This document shows, piece by piece, positions 1 to 5,000 of a DNA stretch of 5,018 bases. A program made the position numbers and the translations under genes. The stretch is from an uncultured Peptoniphilus sp. (GTDB lineage Bacteria; Bacillota; Clostridia; Tissierellales; Peptoniphilaceae). Numbering within the stretch: position 1 is the stretch's first letter; every line of letters starts with the position of its first letter. The notes under the pieces were generated by a model, which saw only the letters and a list, made by a program, of their open reading frames with translations, was not told the origin of the DNA and did no database searches. The DNA lies in contig NZ_CAMQAY010000042.1 in NCBI RefSeq assembly GCF_946998875.1, positions 1 to 5,018 on the forward strand, written 5' to 3'.

Positions 1-644
1 GGTCTTTTCTTTTCCACTTCCATCTTTATTGGATAGGAGATGTAGTTGGAGTAGTGGCTGACAAGTTCTCTTATTTGGTATTCGTCAAGGTACTTGTCAT
101 AGTCCTCGTCTTTTGTGTTTTCTTTTAAGTGGAGACTTACTATAGTGCCATGAGAATCTTTTTCTCCATCAGAAATTGTGTAGCCCTTGGCACCCTTGGA
201 CTTCCAAAGGTGTGCACCATCTTCCTTATAGGACCTTGTGAGGACAGTAATTTCATCAGCAACCATAAAGGCAGAGTAAAAGCCCACGCCAAATTGTCCA
301 ATTATTTCGTGGTCCTCATTTTTTTCATTTAGATTTTTAAAATCAAGGGAGCCGGACTTTGCAATTGTGCCTAAGTTAGCAACAAGTTCATCTTCAGTCA
401 TGCCTATGCCCTTATCTTCAATGGTAATAGTTCTCTTTTCCTTGTCAGGTCTTATTCTTATAAAATAATCTTGGTGGTTGAATTTCACCTTGTCGTCGTT
501 AAGTGCGATGTAGTACATCTTGTCCATGGCGTCAGAGGCGTTTGAAATTAACTCACGCAAAAATATTTCTTTATTTGTGTAAATGGAGTTAATCATTAAG
601 TCCATTAGTCTTTCTGTTTCAGCATTGTATTTTTTATTTTTCAT
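1..644 (-). CDS. htpG: Molecular chaperone HtpG (Hsp90), N-terminal part, truncated by window edge
   Basis: ATP-dependent cytosolic chaperone of the Hsp90/GHKL ATPase family. Reading the minus strand from the ATG at 644-642 gives 214 whole codons without a stop, then the window ends; the full protein is usually a little over 600 residues, so the middle and C-terminal domains are missing here. The N-terminal ATPase domain is clear: IFLRELISNASDA (residues 27-39; E31 matches the catalytic Glu and N35 the Mg/ATP Asn of Hsp90), EDKGIGMT (76-83; D77 is the adenine-binding Asp), GTIAKSGS (92-99) and GQFGVGFYSAFMVAD (116-130). The residue after D77 is Lys, where Asn, Ser or Thr is more common. The start is set by an AAAGGTGA ribosome binding site (656-649), 4 nt upstream, and by the alignment of MDLMINSIYTNKEIF near the N-terminus. 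It is transcribed divergently from the oxidoreductase operon and sits behind its own promoter and a CIRCE-like operator. The identification is very secure. Confidence 0.96.
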   Translation of the reverse strand, partial: MKNKKYNAETERLMDLMINSIYTNKEIFLRELISNASDAMDKMYYIALNDDKVKFNHQDYFIRIRPDKEKRTITIEDKGIGMTEDELVANLGTIAKSGSLDFKNLNEKNEDHEIIGQFGVGFYSAFMVADEITVLTRSYKEDGAHLWKSKGAKGYTISDGEKDSHGTIVSLHLKENTKDEDYDKYLDEYQIRELVSHYSNYISYPIKMEVEKKR

Positions 645-682
645 TTAATCACCTTTATTCAAATAATTTTTTATTTTTTTCA

Positions 683-709
683 TTAGCACTCGATAAGTGC
701 ATCTGCTAA
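683..709 (-). promoter_or_regulatory. CIRCE-like operator (probable HrcA site) of htpG
   Basis: The plus strand has TTAGCACTC (683-691), a 9-nt spacer and ATCTGCTAA (701-709). The CIRCE consensus is TTAGCACTC-N9-GAGTGCTAA. The left half matches 9/9, the spacer length is exact, and the right half matches 6/9 (TGCTAA kept, GAG changed to ATC). The outer arms TTAGCA/TGCTAA are perfectly complementary. It covers the expected transcription start of htpG, which is the usual place for HrcA repression. A nested hairpin, GCACT (686-690) and AGTGC (696-700), shares the left arm. HrcA control of htpG is inferred; hrcA itself is not in the window. Confidence 0.75.
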
Positions 710-710
710 T

Positions 711-739
711 AATATATATCTTTTCATATAAATAGTCAA
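711..739 (-). promoter_or_regulatory. Sigma-A-type promoter of htpG
   Basis: On the minus strand, TTGACT (739-734; 5/6 to TTGACA) is followed by a 17-nt spacer and TATATT (716-711; 5/6 to TATAAT). Transcription would start near 703-705, inside the CIRCE-like element, giving a leader of about 60 nt before the htpG ATG. Box quality, ideal spacing and operator overlap make this convincing. Confidence 0.75.
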
Positions 740-985
740 ATTTTTATGGGATTTTTATTTTTTTACATAAAAATTTTCTAAAAAAATATTTTTTCGCCCT
801 AAATTTAAAATTTCCTAAAAAATTTTTTCCAAAAAAAAATTTATTTTTCACAAAAATATATTAATTTTGTGAAAATTTTTTAAGCTCTAAAACAAGCTAA
901 TTCATAAAAATATTTTTAAGGAGAAGTAAAAATTTTAAGAGGAGGAAATTAAATAAATTAGAATAATTGAATTAAAAAGGCATTG
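740..985. other. Extremely AT-rich divergent intergenic region without a supported gene
   Basis: This stretch is almost entirely A/T with repeated A- and T-tracts (for example around 771-795, 813-845 and 905-918); the only notable GC patch is CGCCC at 795-799. Such tracts are typical of intrinsically bent DNA and of UP-element-like promoter upstream DNA. I found no ORF with a start codon and ribosome binding site on either strand: the only plus-strand ATG (746) opens 11 codons with no binding site. Two purine-rich runs that look like ribosome binding sites (AAGGAGAAG at 918-926, GAGGAGGAAA near 939-948) precede no usable start codon. No tRNA, terminator-and-gene pair or mobile element is visible. 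Confidence 0.6.
845..875. repeat. Perfect 11-bp inverted repeat, possible operator
   Basis: TTTTCACAAAA (845-855) and its exact reverse complement TTTTGTGAAAA (865-875) are separated by 9 nt. It lies between two divergent genes where no transcript should end, so a terminator is less likely than a protein-binding site, although the AT-rich stem next to T/A runs cannot exclude weak termination of antisense transcription. The arms contain TTCACAA and TTGTGAA, which resemble half-sites of the redox repressor Rex, but they face outward here and are 13 nt apart rather than forming the normal TTGTGAA-N4-TTCACAA. The regulator is unknown. Confidence 0.5.
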
Positions 986-1011
986 CAATTGTTTTCAAAA
1001 GTTTTCAATTG
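986..1011. repeat. Three 10-bp-phased CAAwwG repeats over the operon -35 region
   Basis: CAATTGTTTT (986-995), CAAAAGTTTT (996-1005) and CAATTG (1006-1011) form tandem units with an exact 10-bp period, close to one helical turn. The outer two CAATTG copies are palindromes. The array spans the -35 box and much of the spacer of the operon promoter, where a repressor or activator would act. In a sequence this AT-rich, chance simple repeats are possible. Confidence 0.45.
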
Positions 1012-1020
1012 ATGTATAAT
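992..1020 (+). promoter_or_regulatory. Probable promoter of the 2-oxoacid oxidoreductase operon
   Basis: A perfect -10 box TATAAT (1015-1020) has a weak -35 box TTTTCA (992-997; 4/6 to TTGACA) at the ideal 17-nt spacing. Transcription would start near 1027, leaving a leader of only about 20 nt before the ATG at 1049, so there is no room for a riboswitch or attenuator if this is the only promoter. The weak -35 inside a phased repeat array suggests possible regulator-dependent use; that is inference. Confidence 0.65.
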
Positions 1021-1048
1021 ATATTTGGTGTTTTAGAAGGGAGGAGAA

Positions 1049-1741
1049 ATGTTTACTGAAGTAGAAAGAGGCAATAGGATAAAAATTATTACTGGACACT
1101 TTGGCAGTGGAAAGACAGAGTTTGCAATTAACTATTCCTTGTACCTTAGAAGGTACTTTGACAAGGTTGCAGCAGTTGATCTTGATATTATTAATACATA
1201 CTTTAGACTTAGAGAGAAAATGGACTTTTTGAGCGAACACGGAGTGGAATCATTTTCATCTAGTATGCGAGAAAAAAATGCCTTGGACATACCAGCAGTT
1301 GATGCGGCAATTTTAAAACCACTTGAAAATAAAAACTACAGAGCTGTATTAGATGTTGGCGGCAATCCCAAGGGTTCACTTTCTCTTGGCAGGTATAGAG
1401 ATATTTTAAAAAGAGAGGGCTACGACCACTACTTTGTCATCAATAGAAATAGACCAGAGACTAAAGATTTTCAGTCTGTGAGAGATTTCATTGGACAAGT
1501 GGAAGGCCATTCACAAACCAAGGTGACAGGAATAATTAACACTACTCACTTTTTGAAGGAGACTACAGCAGATGATCTCTTGTATGGCGATGAGCTTGCC
1601 AGAGAAGTTTCAGAGAAGTTAAACCTTCCCTATGTCTATGCAGTCTGCCTAAGAAGCATTGAGAAGGAAGTAAGAGCTTTAAATTTAGCAGCAGAAGTTT
1701 TTCCAATAGACTTATATTTTAGAGAAGATTGGATGTTATAG
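1049..1741 (+). CDS. P-loop ATP-binding protein (SIMIBI/CobQ-MinD-like), first gene of the oxidoreductase operon
   Basis: A 230-residue soluble P-loop NTPase. It has a Walker A motif GHFGSGKT (residues 16-23), a DLD motif (44-46) followed by INTYFR as a switch-I-like segment, a Walker B-type strand VLDVGGNPKG (100-109, with D102), and VINRNRP (130-136) at a position compatible with base recognition. This order and the DxGG Walker B suggest the SIMIBI class (MinD/ParA/CobQ-like), although the 'deviant' Walker A lysine (KGG start) is absent. Only one cysteine is present (in YAVCLR), so it lacks the CxxC of the Mrp/ApbC iron-sulfur carriers. No membrane segment or signal peptide is seen. The start is supported by AAGGGAGG (1037-1044), 4 nt upstream. 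Its stop codon lies inside the ribosome binding site of the ferredoxin gene. As I recall, similar ATPases precede VorB-type oxidoreductase genes in clostridia, often mislabelled as cobyrinate diamide synthase. A role in assembly or regulation of the complex is inference only. Confidence 0.85.
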   Translation: MFTEVERGNRIKIITGHFGSGKTEFAINYSLYLRRYFDKVAAVDLDIINTYFRLREKMDFLSEHGVESFSSSMREKNALDIPAVDAAILKPLENKNYRAVLDVGGNPKGSLSLGRYRDILKREGYDHYFVINRNRPETKDFQSVRDFIGQVEGHSQTKVTGIINTTHFLKETTADDLLYGDELAREVSEKLNLPYVYAVCLRSIEKEVRALNLAAEVFPIDLYFREDWML

Positions 1742-1751
1742 GAGGTAAATA

Positions 1752-1970
1752 ATGGCTAAAGGAAGAGTTGAGTTTGAATGCGACAGATGTAAGGGTTGTG
1801 GACTATGTGTAACTGTATGTCCTAAAAATGTAATTGAAATCGACATGGACACTATTAACAAAAAGGGTTATGCACCAGCAATGGCAAAGAGACCAGAAGA
1901 TTGTATTGCTTGCCAAAACTGTGCAATAACTTGTCCTGATTCAATTATTACAGTTTATAAAATTTCTTAA
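1752..1970 (+). CDS. vorD: 2-oxoacid:ferredoxin oxidoreductase delta subunit, 2x[4Fe-4S] ferredoxin-like
   Basis: A small (72 aa) electron-transfer subunit that would pass electrons from the catalytic core to external ferredoxin. Two classical [4Fe-4S] motifs are visible: C13-x2-C16-x2-C19-x3-C23-P and C51-x2-C54-x2-C57-x3-C61-P, joined by about 27 residues. An extra cysteine, C10, lies just before the first motif and is not needed for a cluster. The length and the position directly before the alpha subunit are those of separate KorD/VorD/PorD subunits. The start is set by AGGAGGT (1740-1746), 5 nt upstream, which overlaps the TAG of the preceding ATPase gene and suggests coupled translation. 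The stop TAA overlaps the AAGGGGTG binding site of the next gene. It is cytosolic. The family is certain; the exact substrate class (branched-chain versus 2-oxoglutarate) follows the alpha subunit and is less sure. Confidence 0.92.
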   Translation: MAKGRVEFECDRCKGCGLCVTVCPKNVIEIDMDTINKKGYAPAMAKRPEDCIACQNCAITCPDSIITVYKIS

Positions 1971-1981
1971 GGGGTGTTTAC

Positions 1982-3046
1982 ATGACAAAAGTACTTATGA
2001 AGGGAAACGAAGCAGTTGGTGCAGCAGCTATTGAAGCTGGTTGTAGATATTTTTTCGGTTATCCTATTACTCCTCAATCTGAAGTACCTGAATACTTATC
2101 AAGGGAACTTCCAAAGATTGGCGGATGTTTTTTGCAAGCTGAGTCTGAAGTTGCAGCTATAAATATGCTTTATGGTGCTGCAGGAGCTGGAGCAAGAGTT
2201 ATGACTTCATCTTCTTCTCCTGGAGTTTCACTAATGCAAGAAGGTATTTCTTATATGGCAGGGGCAGAACTTCCTTGCGTAATCGTAAATATGATGAGAG
2301 GCGGTCCTGGACTTGGCTCTATTCAACCTTCTCAAACTGATTATTTCCAATCAACTAGAGGCGGCGGAAATGGTGACTACAGAACTATTACTTTGGCACC
2401 ATCTTCTGTGCAAGAACTTGTAAATTTAATTGAACTTGGCTTTGATTTAGCTGACAAGTACAGAAATCCTGTTGTTATAATGAGTGACGGTGTACTTGGA
2501 CAAATGATGGAGCCAGTTGAATTTGGCATGCAAGAAAAAATGAATCTTCCTGAAAAAACTTGGGCTACAAGAGGCAAGGGAAAGAATCATGGCGAAAGAA
2601 ATATTATAAACTCAATTTATCTTTCTGCAGATGAACTTGAAGAACACAACAAACACTTAATTGAAAAATATAGACAAGTTACTGAAAATGAAATTAGAGT
2701 AGAAGTTGATGGAATTGAAGATGCTGATTTAGTTATCAGTGCCTATGGAACTACTGCTAGAATTGCAAAGAGTGCAATTGAACACTTAAGAAAAGAAGGT
2801 CACAAAGTTGGTCTTATCCGTCCAATAACTTGCTGGCCATATCCTTATGAAGCTTTCAAGGGAATAAATCCAAAATGCAAAGACATTTTAGTTTGCGAAA
2901 TGAACCAAGGTCAAATGACTGACGATGTCAAGATTGCTGTTGAAGGTAGACAAAAGGTTCACTTCTTTGGAAGACAAGGCGGCGTAATTCCAAATGTGGA
3001 AGAAATTAAAGAAGCTGCTCTTGAAGTTTTAGGAGGTCTCAAATAA
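1982..3046 (+). CDS. vorB: 2-oxoacid:ferredoxin oxidoreductase alpha subunit, VorB-like
   Basis: The alpha subunit of a TPP-dependent enzyme catalysing 2-oxoacid + CoA + oxidised ferredoxin -> acyl-CoA + CO2 + reduced ferredoxin. At 354 residues it has the normal length for a stand-alone VorB/KorA alpha chain without a fused gamma domain. Visible motifs: YPITP (27-31, substrate-pocket loop of the family), QAESEVAAI (52-60, with the Glu expected to activate the TPP aminopyrimidine), TSSSSPGVSLMQEG (75-88), GGPGLGS (107-113), and in the C-terminal transketolase-like domain LIRPITCWPYP (278-288) and EMNQGQM (306-312). The overall wording best fits proteins labelled 3-methyl-2-oxobutanoate (2-ketoisovalerate) ferredoxin oxidoreductase VorB, but 2-oxoglutarate enzymes (KorA) are close relatives and sequence alone does not settle the substrate. 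The start has AAGGGGTG (1969-1976), 5 nt upstream. Its TAA overlaps the ATG of the beta gene by one base. Confidence 0.93.
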   Translation: MTKVLMKGNEAVGAAAIEAGCRYFFGYPITPQSEVPEYLSRELPKIGGCFLQAESEVAAINMLYGAAGAGARVMTSSSSPGVSLMQEGISYMAGAELPCVIVNMMRGGPGLGSIQPSQTDYFQSTRGGGNGDYRTITLAPSSVQELVNLIELGFDLADKYRNPVVIMSDGVLGQMMEPVEFGMQEKMNLPEKTWATRGKGKNHGERNIINSIYLSADELEEHNKHLIEKYRQVTENEIRVEVDGIEDADLVISAYGTTARIAKSAIEHLRKEGHKVGLIRPITCWPYPYEAFKGINPKCKDILVCEMNQGQMTDDVKIAVEGRQKVHFFGRQGGVIPNVEEIKEAALEVLGGLK

Positions 3047-3798
3047 TGGAAAAAACTAATGAACAAGTTTTATATAAATATTCAGATGGTTTGACTAGAA
3101 ATGAAACTCACTATTGTCCAGGATGTACTCACGGAGTTATTCATAAATTAGTGGCAGAATCCTTAGTTGAACTAGGAGTTTTAGACGATGCAATTGGAGT
3201 TGCACCAGTTGGTTGTGCAGTTCTTGCTTACAAATATTTTAACTGCGACATGCATGAAGCAGCTCACGGTAGAGCTCCTGCTGTTGCAACTGGCATAAAG
3301 AGAGTTCACCCAGACAATTTAGTCTTCACTTACCAAGGCGATGGCGACTTGGCTTCAATTGGTACTGCAGAAATCGTTCAAGCAGCTCACAGAGGAGAAA
3401 ATATTTCAACAATTTTCGTCAACAACGCAATTTATGGTATGACTGGTGGACAAATGGCACCAACAACACTAGTTGGTCAAGTTACAACAACTTCTCCTTA
3501 CGGAAGAGACGAAGCTTGGTGTGGTAAGCCAATTAGAGTTTCTGAAATGCTTGCTACTATTGACGGAGCAAAATTTGTTGAAAGAGTTTCAGTTGACACT
3601 CCAGCAAATATTAGGAAGGCAAAGAAAGCTATTAAAGAATGTTTCAAATATCAACTTGAAGGCAAGGGCTTTGGAATTGTAGAAGTTTTATCATCTTGCC
3701 CAACAAACTGGGGACTTCCTCCTGCAGATGCACTTGCATGGCTTAGAGATAATATGATTCCATACTATCCACTTGGTAATTTTAGGAGGGGTGAATAA
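3046..3798 (+). CDS. vorA: 2-oxoacid:ferredoxin oxidoreductase beta subunit, TPP-binding
   Basis: The 250-residue beta chain binds thiamine pyrophosphate and the [4Fe-4S] cluster nearest the active site. The TPP/Mg motif is GDGDLASIG (98-106) continuing to VNNAIYGMTGGQ (125-136). The four probable cluster ligands are C24 and C27 (CPGC), C57 (PVGCA) and C218 (SSCPTNWG), the spacing expected for beta chains of this superfamily. Further family marks are HGRAPAVATGIKRVHPD (74-90) and the TTTSPYGRDE loop (147-156). No insert or truncation is evident. The ATG overlaps the vorB stop (TAATG, 1 nt) and has AGGAGG at 3031-3036 inside the end of vorB, 9 nt upstream, so translation is probably coupled to keep alpha and beta near 1:1. 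The assignment is very secure; the gene symbol follows the VorB-type naming of the alpha chain, and korB would be the alternative. Confidence 0.93.
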   Translation: MEKTNEQVLYKYSDGLTRNETHYCPGCTHGVIHKLVAESLVELGVLDDAIGVAPVGCAVLAYKYFNCDMHEAAHGRAPAVATGIKRVHPDNLVFTYQGDGDLASIGTAEIVQAAHRGENISTIFVNNAIYGMTGGQMAPTTLVGQVTTTSPYGRDEAWCGKPIRVSEMLATIDGAKFVERVSVDTPANIRKAKKAIKECFKYQLEGKGFGIVEVLSSCPTNWGLPPADALAWLRDNMIPYYPLGNFRRGE

Positions 3799-5000
3799 TG
3801 GCTACTAGAGATATTATTGCTGCTGGCTTTGGCGGACAAGGTATTATGGCAATGGGTCAACTTATAACTTATTCAGGAATGCTTGAAAACAAATTTGTTT
3901 CCTGGCTACCAAGTTATGGACCAGAAATGCGTGGAGGTTCTGCAAACTGCTCAGTTGTAGTTTCTGATGAACCTGTTGGCTCTCCAGTAATTTCACAAGC
4001 AACAGATGTAGTAGTTATGAACGAACCATCACTAGAAAAATTTGAACAATATGTTGCACCTGGCGGAAATTTATTCCTAAACTCTTCCCTTGTTAAAAAA
4101 GCACCAACAAGAGATGACATAAATGTATTTTCTATTCCAGTAAATGACTTGGCAAATGAACTTGGCAATGCAAAGGTTGCCAACATGATAATGCTTGGAG
4201 CCTTTTTAGAGGTAACAAATACTGTAAATGTTGAATCTGTTATAAAGGCCTTCACAAAAGTTTATGGCGACTCAAAGAAAAAGCTTCTTCCAATAAATGA
4301 AAGAGCAATAGCCACTGGACAAGAAGCAATTAAGGGAGCAGGCTGCGTTGGTGGAATTTGTCAAATTCTTCCAGAAAAGACAAATTCACAGGTTAAGAGC
4401 CACTACTCAAGACAAACTGCAGCAAGTGTTGAACTTAGTGGAACAGATCTTGAAAACATAGAATACCTAAAGACTATCAAAAAATATTCAGCAGAAGACG
4501 ACCAAAAGATTTTCGACAACGAAATGTCAATTGTTGAAGAAGCACTTTCCATTGAAACAGAATCAATTAAGTTCTGCGACAAGGCTGCTGAAATGTTAAA
4601 GGGCGACGATGCAGGAGAAATCTTCGCATCACTTTCTCACCAATCAGAAGAACACATCTCTTACTTAAAGGGACTTAAGGAAACATTAAAGTCAAAGGAC
4701 GAAACTTCTCTTGCCGACAAGATTAAGGCAAAACTTACTAAGAGAGAAGATTACGATTGGGGCAAGGTTGACCCTGAAAAGGCAAGACTTGCACTAAATG
4801 TATTTGCAATAGCTAAGGACATCAAAAATTCTTCCATTGCTTTTTATGCTAAGGCTAAGGAAAAATCTGGGGATGCCAATGCAAAGAAACTTTACGATGA
4901 ACTTGAATATTGGGAAAACTTCCAATTAGAACAAGTTGCTGGTCAGTATGATATTTACAAGGAAGAATGGTGGGCTGACCAAATGTTCTCAAAAATGTAA
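3798..5000 (+). CDS. vorC: 2-oxoacid:ferredoxin oxidoreductase gamma subunit fused to a ferritin/rubrerythrin-like domain
   Basis: Residues 1 to about 180 are a complete gamma chain: DIIAAGFGGQGIMAMGQ (5-21, glycine-rich), SWLPSYGPEMRGGSANCSVVVSD (35-57) and the NMIMLGAF helix (129-136). This domain contributes the probable CoA site and subunit contacts. Separate gamma chains are usually about 180-200 residues; this one has 400. After a cysteine pair (GCVGGIC, 182-188) and a polar linker (about 190-235) comes a helical region (about 236-392) that reads like a four-helix ferritin/rubrerythrin-like fold. Two helix pairs have the pattern of that family: SIETESIKFCDKAAEML (251-267) with SHQSEEHISYLKGL (280-293), and IKNSSIAFYAKAKEKSG (342-358) with LYDELEYWENFQLEQV (365-380). 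Metal ligands are only partly kept (E253, H286 and E373 present; S283, K343 and Q376 where Glu, Glu and His are usual). The reading frame is open throughout with uniform codon use, so the fusion is not a sequencing joint. The start overlaps the vorA stop by one base and has AGGAGGGG (3784-3791), 6 nt upstream. The gene ends in tandem stops, TAATAA. Confidence 0.9.
   Translation: MATRDIIAAGFGGQGIMAMGQLITYSGMLENKFVSWLPSYGPEMRGGSANCSVVVSDEPVGSPVISQATDVVVMNEPSLEKFEQYVAPGGNLFLNSSLVKKAPTRDDINVFSIPVNDLANELGNAKVANMIMLGAFLEVTNTVNVESVIKAFTKVYGDSKKKLLPINERAIATGQEAIKGAGCVGGICQILPEKTNSQVKSHYSRQTAASVELSGTDLENIEYLKTIKKYSAEDDQKIFDNEMSIVEEALSIETESIKFCDKAAEMLKGDDAGEIFASLSHQSEEHISYLKGLKETLKSKDETSLADKIKAKLTKREDYDWGKVDPEKARLALNVFAIAKDIKNSSIAFYAKAKEKSGDANAKKLYDELEYWENFQLEQVAGQYDIYKEEWWADQMFSKM

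Noticed and set aside
129..332. Plus-strand ORF of 67 codons
   Set aside because: It lies wholly opposite the securely identified htpG frame, has no convincing ribosome binding site and no recognisable protein features.
867..884. Canonical Rex operator
   Set aside because: Only the left half TTGTGAA is present; the expected TTCACAA after 4 nt is replaced by a poorly matching T-rich sequence.
645..1048. Riboswitch or T-box leader for the operon
   Set aside because: The predicted transcript leader is only about 20 nt, and the region is too AT-rich to form the conserved GC-containing helices of known riboswitches.
995..1240. Minus-strand ORF of 81 codons
   Set aside because: It overlaps the operon promoter and the Walker A-coding start of the ATPase gene on the opposite strand, and its composition is that of an antisense shadow.
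2377..2577. Minus-strand ORF of 66 codons
   Set aside because: Antisense shadow inside vorB, with no family features.
3473..3682. Plus-strand ORF of 69 codons in another frame of vorA
   Set aside because: Out-of-frame shadow of the TPP-binding subunit, rich in Leu/Lys/Gln from shifted codons.
3914..4255. Minus-strand ORF of 113 codons
   Set aside because: Antisense to the well-conserved gamma domain of vorC, with no motif or ribosome binding site support.
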